A stretch of 64,000 nt of DNA, taken from Gemmatimonadota bacterium (GTDB lineage: Bacteria; Latescibacterota; UBA2968; UBA8231). The DNA lies in NCBI GenBank assembly GCA_009840005.1, contig VXOR01000076.1, positions 1 to 64,000 of the forward strand, given 5' to 3'. The notes under the pieces are model-generated. The model searched no databases and was not told the DNA's origin. It saw nothing but the letters and a program-made list of their open reading frames with translations. Positions within the stretch are counted from its first letter, which is position 1. Each line of letters opens with the position of its first letter. Position numbers and translations under genes: made by a program. Positions 16,429 to 24,701 of this stretch are shown piece after piece.

Positions 16429-18512
16429 CAGTACGCGACCCCGACCGCTGCCATGCGGGCGAACGTGCCGCGATCGACCTCGACCGCGACGCGGATTAGG
16501 TACAGCCCCGGGGGCACGAGTTTCCCCCGCTCGTCCCGCGCATCCCATCGTAGCGCGTACGGCCCGGCAGCAGCCGGCGCGTCCAAAATCGTGGCGCAAC
16601 GGCGACTGCTCAAGTCGCGCACCTCCACCCGCAGCACACCCCCGGCAACGCCGAACAAATCAAAGCCAATGGCGACTTGCTCGTTGGTTCCATCGCCGTT
16701 GGGCGTGACCACGGGCGCAGACAGCCCAATCGCCCCGAGAATGCCCAAGGCTTCATCGCTGGATACGACTTGGATGCTGTTGCTGGCCACGTCGGCGTGG
16801 GCGTCTCCGGCTTCGATGGACTGCGGTAAGCTAGTGGCTGAGGTGTTAAAAAGGCGGCTGGCCAAAAAGACCGATGGCTGAAAGACCGCGCCTTGGAAGC
16901 GCACGCGAAACGCCTTGTCCTCTTGGAACGCCGCGGGAAAGGTGAAGCGCAACTGCTCGTCGCTGGCGGCGAGGGAAAAATCCTCGCCCTCAGCCGCTGG
17001 CTGGTCGTCGATGGTCAGGTCGAGGAAGTGGGAGGCCGGAGGGACTTCTAACTCGATGCCGTCGAATCCTGCGCGGTCGGTTGTGCCGGCCTCCGTGCGA
17101 ATGTGATAGGCAAAGCGCTGGGCGACTCCGAGGGGTACCTCGACGGCCCCGTCCGCACCGGTGCGCGGCTCGACGACTCGACTGAGCTCGCCGAAGTCTG
17201 AGCTCGCCGAAGTCCCGTCGAGGGCAATTTCCGCCAGCGCGCGGTCGGCCAGCAGCGGCGAGACCTCAAAAGCCAAGCTGTCGAGCACGCCAAAGGTTAG
17301 CGGGTCTTCGGTGGTGATGGTAAAGCGAAACTGGAGGAACTCGGCTCCGTCGGAGGAGCGGATCTCGTCGCCCGACGCTTGGTAATTGACCGACCAATTG
17401 TTCCAGTTTTCGATGTCGTCGTCGCGCTTGGCGCGGAAGCCGGCGATGCCCTCGGAAAATCGCTCTACTATGCGCGGCGAGTCGAAATAGGTGTCCTCAT
17501 CTACTTCGAGCAGGCGGCCGAGATCGTCGAAGATGAAGTACGTCTTGGGATTGTCGTCGAAGCCGGCGCGGGTCTGCAAGTTTAGCTGCACCGGTGCGCT
17601 GGGATCGGCGGTGATTGCGCCGGAAGGCAATAGGCGATAGCGGGTGAATTTCCATGCGACGCGGCCTAAACTCACGGCTTGGCCGAAGGAATGGGGCGCG
17701 GAGATGTAGCGGGCTTCTTGGGGATAGCCGCGGCCAAAGACCTCGATTTCGGCCAACAAGGTAGTGGTAGAGACCTCCCCGAACTTGAAGCGGAGAAAGC
17801 GAGTAAAGCGCAAGTCGGTTGCGAGGGAGACGACGCTAATGTTGTTGGCAAAGGTGCTGGCGAGAATCTCGTCGAGGGGGTGGTATCCCGACGATCCGGT
17901 CGATGAGGTTTCATCTTCAAAGATCAGCCATTCGACTGGCACGTTGGTCCGGCTGACTTCATAGGCGCGAGCGAACAACTCGCGCTGCCGCTGGTTATCA
18001 CTGGTCAGCCCGGTCTGCGGCGGAAAGAACACGATGCTGTCAACGGGCACGGGCACGCCCAAGTCGAGCGTGATGAACTGCACGCTGTTGGGGCGGCCAT
18101 CGGCCCGCGCCCGGTGGGCAAAGGCCGCGGTTAGTTCGTCGCCATCGACGAGCCCGCGCATGACCTCCGGGGCGAGGGCGTTGGTCCCGCCCCCCAGCCA
18201 CAGGCGCGGGTGCCACCCAACCTCCAAGGTGTCGGCCTCGATTTGGCGCGGCCCCTTGTGCAAGCTCCAGCGATAGCCAAAGAGGTTGCGCTGGGTCGTG
18301 GCAATGCCGGTGCGCACGAGTTGGCGAGTAACTGTGTGGCCTAGGGGAATCGCCCGCGGCTGAATTGCCCCGATGCGCACAGAGTCGTCGAGGGCGATCC
18401 AGCGCTCCGCAGCGGCAGCCCACGGCTCGCCGCTCGTGCCACCCACGACCCAAGCCGAGGGCGTCTGCGCCGCTACCGGGCTGCTGATGAAGAGCAGCAC
18501 CAACCATCGCAT
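16428..18512 (-). CDS. Secreted discoidin-like protein with FlgD-like C-terminus (paralog B)
   Basis: 694 residues from ATG 18512, the start of a signal peptide (MRWLVLLFISSPVAAQ); the frame stays open upstream into the previous gene, but that part is arginine-rich noise. Shares the paralog order: discoidin-like block (QFITLDLGVPVPVDSIVFFP... FTRFLRFKFGE), a central T-R-A-G-F-D-D-N-P motif, an IEN-W-NNWS module, an FAYHIRTEAG strand block and a C-terminal VVTPNGDGTNEQ... PPGLYLIRVAVE module ending VGVAY. A 22-bp intragenic repeat with an extra 16-nt tandem copy encodes S-D-F-G-E-L-S-R near residue 438. It begins 14 nt after paralog A stops. Confidence 0.78.
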   Translation of the reverse strand: MRWLVLLFISSPVAAQTPSAWVVGGTSGEPWAAAAERWIALDDSVRIGAIQPRAIPLGHTVTRQLVRTGIATTQRNLFGYRWSLHKGPRQIEADTLEVGWHPRLWLGGGTNALAPEVMRGLVDGDELTAAFAHRARADGRPNSVQFITLDLGVPVPVDSIVFFPPQTGLTSDNQRQRELFARAYEVSRTNVPVEWLIFEDETSSTGSSGYHPLDEILASTFANNISVVSLATDLRFTRFLRFKFGEVSTTTLLAEIEVFGRGYPQEARYISAPHSFGQAVSLGRVAWKFTRYRLLPSGAITADPSAPVQLNLQTRAGFDDNPKTYFIFDDLGRLLEVDEDTYFDSPRIVERFSEGIAGFRAKRDDDIENWNNWSVNYQASGDEIRSSDGAEFLQFRFTITTEDPLTFGVLDSLAFEVSPLLADRALAEIALDGTSASSDFGELSRVVEPRTGADGAVEVPLGVAQRFAYHIRTEAGTTDRAGFDGIELEVPPASHFLDLTIDDQPAAEGEDFSLAASDEQLRFTFPAAFQEDKAFRVRFQGAVFQPSVFLASRLFNTSATSLPQSIEAGDAHADVASNSIQVVSSDEALGILGAIGLSAPVVTPNGDGTNEQVAIGFDLFGVAGGVLRVEVRDLSSRRCATILDAPAAAGPYALRWDARDERGKLVPPGLYLIRVAVEVDRGTFARMAAVGVAY
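17175..17214 (-). repeat. 22-bp intragenic repeat, copy 3, with 16-nt tandem duplication
   Basis: The core found at 1351 and 2059 recurs at 17175-17196, inside a gene on the opposite strand. It is followed by a second copy of its 16-nt tgagctcgccgaagtc part (17183-17198 and 17199-17214). The reading frame of paralog B stays open through both. Confidence 0.7.
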
Positions 18513-18526
18513 GTTGCTCAGCGCGG

Positions 18527-20515
18527 TCAATAGACCACCCCTATCGGCTCTACGGCGGCAAACACGTCGAAGTCGGCCTCCACGCCGACGCGGCAGAGGT
18601 ACAGTCCTGGGGCTACCAGTGCGCCGTGGTCGTCGCGACCGTCCCAAGTTTCCGAGTAAAAACCGGCTGGCCGCGGCTGGGAGACTAGCTGCCGCACTCG
18701 GCGTCCGCTGAGGTCGAAAATCTCGACGGCCACGGCTGTATCTGCGGCAAACTGGGATAGCACGAGGTCAATGGCGATGGCATCGTTGCGGCCGTCCCCG
18801 TTGGGCGAGATGATGGCCGTTGAAAGTGCTACTTGTAACTCGGGTTGCGCCTGAGTGGCAAAGGCGTTGGTCGCGTTGGTGCCCACTAATTCGCTGGCAT
18901 TACCTGGGGCGATGGGATGCGGCGGAACGCTCCCTGCGCCGAGGAGATAGGCGTTGATCGGGGTGTTGTGCACCAGCGGCCGCAGGCGGAAGGTGATCCG
19001 CAGGGGCTGGTTGTTGTCGGCGGCGACGGGCGCGAAGAAAAGGTCGAAGCCGCTCTCGGTCGCCGCCCATTCAAAGTCTTCCACCGCTACGAGGGGATCG
19101 CCCATTTGTAGGCTCTCGAATACCGGCGGTGGAAATGCCTCGATGCGGACGCCGCGATACCCGGCTACGTCGGCTGAGAACTCGGTGCGGATGTCGTAGG
19201 TAAAGGTCGTGTCGATGCCCCCTGCGACTTCGAGCAGGCCGCTGGCGGGAAAGGGATCGGTGGCGAGAGCTGCCTCGCCGATGGCCTCGCTGACTAGCCC
19301 GGGCGAAAATTCGACCTGAAAGGTGTCGATGCGCACGGCGTTTTCTGCGTCGCCGTCGAAGAAGATGCGAAACTGCATGAATTCCCGTGGGCTAGGCAGC
19401 CCTATGGGCACTTCGATTGTGCCGGTGCCGGTGATGTGCGTGCTCGGCGACCACGCGCTCCAGTTGTTGACGTCGTCGCGGATGTCGCCTTTGACGAAAT
19501 CGCGCACCGGTCCTTGCTCTTCGATCGGCAGAGTGAGGTATTCGGCCCGGTCCAGTTCCTCTAACAGCTCGCCAGTGTCTGGGTCTTGGCGGTACAGGGC
19601 GCGTCGCGGCAGGTTAGTGTTGTATTCGGCTGCGGGTACTTCTTCTTGGCGACCGGTGTCGCGATTGCGGCGAAAGTACGCTAAGGGGTTGTCGTCGGCC
19701 CCGGTCCGCATCTGGATGGCCGCGGTCGCATCCCCGGTGGTTCCAAGTTGCGTCGTGTGTACGCGCAAGCGGCCGTAGTTGACCGGGCCGCCAAAGGAGT
19801 GCAGCCCCGACACGTAGCTGGCGACCGGCACAAAGCCCTGCCCGTAGATTTCAAACTCCGCGATGTTGAACGCCGTCTTCGACAGCACGAGTAGCTGGAG
19901 GAAGCGGCCCTGCAAGGGGGCAAATTCGATATCGACAGTGGATTCGCGGTTGACTTCTACTCGCCGCAAAACCTCGTATTGCGGCCGGTTGATGTCGTTG
20001 AAGTTTTCGCCGTCGTTGACCCGCAGTTCAAAGGCTTTGACAAAGGCGTCGTCGTCGGGCGCGGGAAAGAAGCGAATGCGGTTGACCGGGAAGGGCGCGC
20101 CCAAATCCCAGAAGAACGTCGCCCCGGCTTGGCTCTGGGCGGTCTTGAACACGCCCGACGAGGAGGTCGCCGGATCGCCGTCGAGCAGGTCGAGGGGGCC
20201 GGAGATTTGGTTGAAGAAGCCGTCGTTGGACCACGCTCGGGGCTGGCCGCCGAGCGTGAAGTCGCGGGGTTGGCCGTTGAGAAAGCGTTGGCCCGAAGCG
20301 CGGAGCAGTTCGATGAGGTTTTCGCCGGCCTGTAGCTTTAGGGGCTGTAGGGCACCATCGACGTCCAGAGCGCCGATCTGCGTCTCGGCCTGCGAGACCC
20401 ACGTAAGCCCCCCCTTGCCGATGTGCCACACCTCGACTTGCGCATCGCTTGGCGCTAGCCCCCCAAGCACCGCTAGGACGATGCCGGCGAGGGATCTGGG
20501 CGCGAAAGCAATCAT
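18527..20515 (-). CDS. Secreted discoidin-like protein with FlgD-like C-terminus (paralog A)
   Basis: 662 residues with signal peptide SLAGIVLAVLGGLAPSDAQ. A discoidin-like module spans about 60-235 (FFWDLGAPFPVNRIRFFPAP; FLQLLVLSKTAFNIAEFEIY). A shared paralog motif R-T-G-A-D-D-N-P-L-A-Y-F follows, then an NNWSAWSP module and a TFTYDIRTEFS block. The C-terminus has IISPNGDGRNDA, FDLSGRRVRQLV and APGLYLCRVGVE, a FlgD Ig-like module, ending IGVVY. Its ATG overlaps the lipoprotein stop (TGATG), so it is translationally coupled to it. First of three tandem paralogs. Confidence 0.78.
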   Translation of the reverse strand: MIAFAPRSLAGIVLAVLGGLAPSDAQVEVWHIGKGGLTWVSQAETQIGALDVDGALQPLKLQAGENLIELLRASGQRFLNGQPRDFTLGGQPRAWSNDGFFNQISGPLDLLDGDPATSSSGVFKTAQSQAGATFFWDLGAPFPVNRIRFFPAPDDDAFVKAFELRVNDGENFNDINRPQYEVLRRVEVNRESTVDIEFAPLQGRFLQLLVLSKTAFNIAEFEIYGQGFVPVASYVSGLHSFGGPVNYGRLRVHTTQLGTTGDATAAIQMRTGADDNPLAYFRRNRDTGRQEEVPAAEYNTNLPRRALYRQDPDTGELLEELDRAEYLTLPIEEQGPVRDFVKGDIRDDVNNWSAWSPSTHITGTGTIEVPIGLPSPREFMQFRIFFDGDAENAVRIDTFQVEFSPGLVSEAIGEAALATDPFPASGLLEVAGGIDTTFTYDIRTEFSADVAGYRGVRIEAFPPPVFESLQMGDPLVAVEDFEWAATESGFDLFFAPVAADNNQPLRITFRLRPLVHNTPINAYLLGAGSVPPHPIAPGNASELVGTNATNAFATQAQPELQVALSTAIISPNGDGRNDAIAIDLVLSQFAADTAVAVEIFDLSGRRVRQLVSQPRPAGFYSETWDGRDDHGALVAPGLYLCRVGVEADFDVFAAVEPIGVVY

Positions 20516-21228
20516 CAGTTGATCCGCATCGCGGTCGAGGGGTCATACCCTTGCAGGGTGTCGCGCTGGAAGGAGAAGCTCAGGTCAATCGCCTCTAGGG
20601 GATCGTCGGCGTAGTCGAAGCGCAAGACGATGTTCTCGATGTGCACTTGGATCGCGCGGACATCGTCGTCGAGGACGGGAAAGACCAAATACCCCTGTTC
20701 TTCGCTGCCGCTGAAGACCATGGCCCCGCTGTACAGCGTCCGCTTGAGCGCGTCGGTGCGGGCTTGAAAGGTCTTGCGCCCTTGGCCGGTGCGGCCCAGC
20801 CAAAACGAGCGAAAATACTGGTATAATTCGGCGTAGCTCAGCACCGCGTACTGCCGGGTATTGGCCGCGGTAATACGCGCGTTGAGCGGGTCGATTTTGA
20901 CCTTGGGATATTGATAGTTGTTGACCTTGAGCCGAAAGACAGTAAAGCGCGGCGGCGTCCACTCGTCGCCCGGAGCGGTCCACTCGCCAAAGGTATAGGG
21001 GTTGTTGGACAGGTCTGGTCCGGGGGCGAGGCGGTTTAATTCCGCGTCTGTCATGGGCCTGAGGTTGATAGAAAAGCGGTCGAGGGCGTAGGTGATGGAG
21101 CCGTCGTCGTTGACGGTCATGCCCTCAGCTTGGCGGCTGGCGGGCTGGAGCGGCGTGTGAAAGTAGCGGCCGCAAGCCCCCACCAGCAGGATCAGCAGTA
21201 AAGACCAAGCCCATAGCCGTTTATGCAC
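20515..21228 (-). CDS. Lipoprotein of unknown family
   Basis: 237 residues from GTG 21228, with AGGGGG upstream. Lipobox LLILLVGAC at about residues 11-19. The mature part is probably beta-rich: ITYALDRFSINLRPMTDAEL, an R-F-T-V-F-R-L-K-V-N-N strand and VRAIQVHIENIVLRFDYADD. No family recognised. It is coupled to paralog A through a 1-nt TGATG overlap, so it is probably an accessory or anchor subunit of the same surface system. Confidence 0.7.
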   Translation of the reverse strand: MHKRLWAWSLLLILLVGACGRYFHTPLQPASRQAEGMTVNDDGSITYALDRFSINLRPMTDAELNRLAPGPDLSNNPYTFGEWTAPGDEWTPPRFTVFRLKVNNYQYPKVKIDPLNARITAANTRQYAVLSYAELYQYFRSFWLGRTGQGRKTFQARTDALKRTLYSGAMVFSGSEEQGYLVFPVLDDDVRAIQVHIENIVLRFDYADDPLEAIDLSFSFQRDTLQGYDPSTAMRIN

Positions 21229-21247
21229 GGTGTAACCCCCTTTAAGA

Positions 21248-21340
21248 CAGTGGCCAGTGATTAGTGGTTAGTGGTCAGCCCCCGCAACACCCCCTATGGG
21301 GAGGGACTGACCAACCACTGACCACCGGCCACTGATCACT
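21248..21340. repeat. Imperfect inverted repeat in an intergenic gap
   Basis: Units of the type GTGGCCAGTGATTAGTGG and GTGGTCAG occur on the left; their near-complement (CTGACCAACCACTGACCACC and GGCCACTGATCAC) lies on the right, around a centre of about 25 nt. The structure separates the CBM9-like gene from the lipoprotein gene and may reduce read-through. Confidence 0.6.
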
Positions 21341-21362
21341 TAAGTACTGAGATGCTTGTTGT

Positions 21363-22310
21363 CTAAAACGAGTCCTTGATCTTACCCCAAGTCGATGACT
21401 CGACTGCGGTGGGGCTAGAGTACTCGCCGACTCTCAGCAGCTTGGCAATGGAGTAGTACTGCCGCGACGAGGCTTCGGGACCGCGGGTGGTCCAGTCGTT
21501 GCGACCGCCCGGAGTGCCGTCGTCGTTGGGCGAGAAGCTCGAATCCGGGCCTTCGCCGTCTTCGTACCACATGGCAAAAGGCAGGCCCGCGCCGTCTTCA
21601 CCGGCCACTGCGTCTAGCTGCCACACCTCGCTCGCCGACGGACCGGCGTCCTCTTGGAAGGCGAGGACCTTGACGCTCCACTCGTAGTACGTGGTGCCAC
21701 CTTCGGCCCACAGGTCGGCGGCCCAGGCTTCGGGTGGATCGACGCGCACGGCCATTTCGATCCACGGCGATTCGCCGTACTCGGCCCACGCTTCTTGCTC
21801 GGTGTAGCGGAAAGCGACGTTGGTCGGCGGGCTGAGGTCGCCCGGTGCCATCAGCCACTCCATGGTGTAGCCGGAGGCCGGGCTGCGCTCGCGGCCGTGA
21901 TCCTGCGGATCGAGGCCGACTTGCAGCATGTCGCCGTCCCAGCGGGCGACGTTCGTGCCGGCGTGCGCCAGCACGTCGTCAACCGCTTCCAAGAAGCAGT
22001 ACCAGCGGTTGTCGTCGCCGCCTTTCCAGCCCATGAAGGTGGTGATGAACAGGTCGTCGCGGTCGGGGGCCGGGCGGTCGCCTTCGTCGCGCCACTCATC
22101 CATGGTCAAGGTGTACTCCGGGTCGAACCAACCCCAGTCGTCGCCATGGGCGTCAATGGTGATAGCACCGGGATCGGGAACTTCGAGCATGTAAAACCAA
22201 AACCCCTGACTGCCATTGCGATCCGCCAGATCGGGCGGATCGAAAAACTGAGCACTCGCCGTACCCACGAGGGCAAGGCTGAGAACGCTTGCGATTGTAA
22301 ATCGCCGCAT
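21363..22310 (-). CDS. Secreted protein with CBM9-like (DOMON-type) domain
   Basis: 315 residues; signal peptide MRRFTIASVLSLALVGTASA; good ribosome site (AAGGAG) before ATG 22310. The mature protein has the layout of a CBM9-like sandwich: AITIDAHGDDWGW near the start, then FITTFMGWKGGDDNRWYCFL and DMLQVGLDPQDHG. Many such domains bind sugars, but ligand residues cannot be assigned. It is the first gene of the minus-strand surface run and follows a good promoter. Its C-terminus contains a SFSPNDDGTPGGRNDW loop resembling the PNGDG loops of the paralogs downstream. Confidence 0.65.
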   Translation of the reverse strand: MRRFTIASVLSLALVGTASAQFFDPPDLADRNGSQGFWFYMLEVPDPGAITIDAHGDDWGWFDPEYTLTMDEWRDEGDRPAPDRDDLFITTFMGWKGGDDNRWYCFLEAVDDVLAHAGTNVARWDGDMLQVGLDPQDHGRERSPASGYTMEWLMAPGDLSPPTNVAFRYTEQEAWAEYGESPWIEMAVRVDPPEAWAADLWAEGGTTYYEWSVKVLAFQEDAGPSASEVWQLDAVAGEDGAGLPFAMWYEDGEGPDSSFSPNDDGTPGGRNDWTTRGPEASSRQYYSIAKLLRVGEYSSPTAVESSTWGKIKDSF

Positions 22311-22379
22311 ACTTGATACTCCTTATGTTTGAAGTGAACGCCTAGGTAAAAATCCTCGGCGCGTTGGGCGATGTCTATA

Positions 22380-22409
22380 ATTATAAGTAAACAAAGCTGA
22401 TAAAATCAA
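22380..22409 (-). promoter_or_regulatory. Predicted promoter for the surface gene cluster
   Basis: On the minus strand TTGATT (22409-22404), an 18-nt spacer and TATAAT (22385-22380). The leader to ATG 22310 would be about 60 nt. Confidence 0.5.
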
Positions 22410-22427
22410 CACGTCTGTCTTAGAGCG

Positions 22428-23213
22428 CTAGGAGGGCGAATAGACTGTGGATTGATTGTACGGAATAATTATCGGCTCGACCCCGGCGAGCGCAGCCGCC
22501 CACTCTTGGGGGTCGTAGTTGCGGGCGACAAAGCAAGCGTAATGGGCCGGCACCGCGGCTTTGAGGCCGAGCGCCGCGGCCATTTTGGCTGAGCCGGCAA
22601 AGAAGGGGAATTCTCCTTCGCTTGGGTGATTGGTCAGCAGCCCGATGTCGGGTTCGAGGTCGCGGATGGGTGCGAGCAATGCTTCGTGCTCGGCAAATGT
22701 GTTGACCGGGTCGCCGGAGATGTACACGCGCACGCCGCTGGCCTCCACCACGTAGCCGAGGTGAGTCACATCGGGCGGGGCGATGTCGTCGCTGGGCAGG
22801 CCCTCCGGGGGCTTGGCGTACACTGCGTGGGCGGTCATGGTACCCAGTTTGGCTGCGTCACCGGCGGCAACCGTCGTTGCTGCGGCCGTAATGCCCGCGT
22901 TGCGGACGCGCTGGATGCTCTCGGCTGGGCCGACGATCTGCACGGCTGGATAGGCCGCGACAATGCGCGCAATGGACTCTGTGCAAGTGTGGTCGCCGTG
23001 GTCGTGGGTCAGGAGTACGAAGTCCGTGTGCAGCGATGCTTCGTGGAGTGGGGGACGGGCGTGGATGAAGCGGTCGGCCGGCCGTTCGTGGGGGTAGTAG
23101 GGATCGACTTGGACGATGGTTCCCTGCGCGTCCTTGAGGCTAAACGTGCTCTGGCCAAACCAGTGGATGCCGACTGCGCCTTCGCGTACTACCAGCGATT
23201 CAAATGGGTGCAT
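22428..23213 (-). CDS. MBL-fold metal-dependent hydrolase (UlaG-like)
   Basis: 261 residues from ATG 23213, preceded by AGGGAG; an upstream TTG is less likely. Signature T-H-D-H-G-D-H-T near residue 75 is the metallo-beta-lactamase metal site; VYISGDPVNTF supplies the bridging aspartate and VPAHYACF a later histidine. The N-terminus (IHWFGQSTFSLKDAQGTIVQ) matches UlaG-type lactonase-like hydrolases. The substrate is not evident. Transcribed divergently from the serine acetyltransferase gene. Confidence 0.8.
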   Translation of the reverse strand: MHPFESLVVREGAVGIHWFGQSTFSLKDAQGTIVQVDPYYPHERPADRFIHARPPLHEASLHTDFVLLTHDHGDHTCTESIARIVAAYPAVQIVGPAESIQRVRNAGITAAATTVAAGDAAKLGTMTAHAVYAKPPEGLPSDDIAPPDVTHLGYVVEASGVRVYISGDPVNTFAEHEALLAPIRDLEPDIGLLTNHPSEGEFPFFAGSAKMAAALGLKAAVPAHYACFVARNYDPQEWAAALAGVEPIIIPYNQSTVYSPS

Positions 23214-23233
23214 GGTTTCTCCCTGCAAGCGTG

Positions 23234-23255
23234 ACGCCGGGTTGCAACCCGGCGT
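23234..23255. repeat. 22-bp perfect palindrome between divergent genes
   Basis: ACGCCGGGTTG followed by its exact reverse complement. It sits between the divergent hydrolase and acetyltransferase genes, 20 nt upstream of the hydrolase start. Similar GC palindromes occur as dispersed hairpins in many genomes, so repeat, hairpin or operator are all possible. Confidence 0.55.
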
Positions 23256-23307
23256 GCGTTCTGTAAGTTTCGTTAGAAGTTACGAGGAGGCAGAATGGGG
23301 AGCAACA

Positions 23308-24585
23308 ATGAACAATTCCACGCTTTTTGACACTTCTTATCAGCGCCGCAAGTGGGCGCTGCTAGAGCGGCTGCTAGAGCGGCTGGTGCCAATCTACACT
23401 ACAGAGGAGGTCGCCGCGCTGCGCATCGACGCGGTTGATCGGGACATTCTCTCACAGCGCTCTGGGCGCGGGTTTGTCAATCGCGATTTGCTGGAGACGG
23501 TGTTGGGCAACTTGCTCGAATGCGTCGCCCCTGGCTCGCACAATGCCCTCGGGCCGGGGCACCAAAACCCGTCGCTCGACGAGGCCATCGGCGAGATCGC
23601 CGACCAGCTCTACGCGATGATCGCGCAGTCGCTGTTGGCGGCCGGTGAGAGCGAAGGCGTTGAAGAAAAGGCCCTGATGAACACCATCTGCTTGCTGTGG
23701 GAATTGCCCGACTACAAGGTGCGCGCTCACTGGAACCGCTTTGCCGCGCTTAGGGATCCGGCCGTTTGGGACGCCTATTTGCTCGACAATTGTGGGTTGG
23801 CTCAGGAGCAGCTACTCAAGATCGACTTCCGGGTTGCCTTGGAAGAGACCATTCGCCGCCGCGACTTCGACCACTATCGCCGCTTCCTCAGCAAGCTGGA
23901 GTGCGATTTCATTTTCGACTACCAGATGCAGCTCGTGATGAGCACCTATCCGGGCTGGCGGGTACTGTTCTACCACGACATTGCCCACGCCCTAACGCGC
24001 TCTGGCTCGGTAGCAGGCGAATCCGAGTTGACGCGGCGGCCGGTGCCCTTGCTGCCACGGGCCATTTCCGAGTTGGGGGGACGCTACTATCAGGCGGATA
24101 TCCATCCCGAAACGCAAATGGGCGATGCCAACTTTCTCGACCATCCCCATCGCGGCATAACTACCGGACAGACGGGTATTATCGGCAGCGGGTGCCACAT
24201 TTATCCGTGTACTTTGGGCGGCCTCAGCGGCAAGGTGCAGCAGCGCCATCCCATCATTGGCGATTACGTGTTTATTGGCACGGACGCCGGGATTTTCGGC
24301 TCCGTGCAAGTAGGCGACCGCACGGCTATTGGAGCCAACACTGAAATCAACGGCATCGTCGCGATTGGCGCGGATTGCCGGATTGGCGTGTCGGTATCTA
24401 TCGGTACGATCATAGCGAGGGCTGTGCGGCCTGGCGCGATTAAATTGGGGGCCGGGGTGCGTGTGGGGGCTGGCACCGTCATTGAGAATGATTCGCCGCT
24501 CGAATTAGTCATTCCCGACCAAGCGGCGATTCCAGTGCGCAGCCACGTGGTCAACGATGGCGGCGGCGGGCCGAAATTCGTGTAG
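23308..24585 (+). CDS. cysE: Serine O-acetyltransferase-like protein (CysE/EpsC type)
   Basis: 425 residues from ATG 23308, with GGGGAG upstream. Residues about 1-250 are a helical domain, longer than the roughly 140 residues of E. coli CysE. From about 255 it is a left-handed beta-helix: ADIHPETQMG, FLDHPHRGITTGQTGIIGSG, YPCTLGGLSG, QQRHPIIGDYVFIGTDAGIF and further hexapeptide repeats. The D-I-H-P and R-H-P motifs match catalytic regions of serine acetyltransferases, which make O-acetylserine for cysteine synthesis. The usual I-D-H-G-T-G is replaced by L-D-H-P-H-R-G. No cysK lies nearby. Confidence 0.8.
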   Translation: MNNSTLFDTSYQRRKWALLERLLERLVPIYTTEEVAALRIDAVDRDILSQRSGRGFVNRDLLETVLGNLLECVAPGSHNALGPGHQNPSLDEAIGEIADQLYAMIAQSLLAAGESEGVEEKALMNTICLLWELPDYKVRAHWNRFAALRDPAVWDAYLLDNCGLAQEQLLKIDFRVALEETIRRRDFDHYRRFLSKLECDFIFDYQMQLVMSTYPGWRVLFYHDIAHALTRSGSVAGESELTRRPVPLLPRAISELGGRYYQADIHPETQMGDANFLDHPHRGITTGQTGIIGSGCHIYPCTLGGLSGKVQQRHPIIGDYVFIGTDAGIFGSVQVGDRTAIGANTEINGIVAIGADCRIGVSVSIGTIIARAVRPGAIKLGAGVRVGAGTVIENDSPLELVIPDQAAIPVRSHVVNDGGGGPKFV

Positions 24586-24615
24586 GGGTAGTGAAGCCAA
24601 TGGAGACTTATGTGA

Positions 24616-24645
24616 TTGACAGCCCATAAGTTAAGTAAGTATAAT
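24616..24645 (+). promoter_or_regulatory. Strong predicted sigma70-type promoter
   Basis: TTGACA (24616-24621), 18-nt spacer, TATAAT (24640-24645): both hexamers match consensus. It would transcribe the MpaB-like gene from about 24652. Confidence 0.65.
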
Positions 24646-24701
24646 AGGTTGGAGTTGTGAGAATAAAGGTTCTTCCAGCTTATTAGACTAAATGATACAA
24701 G

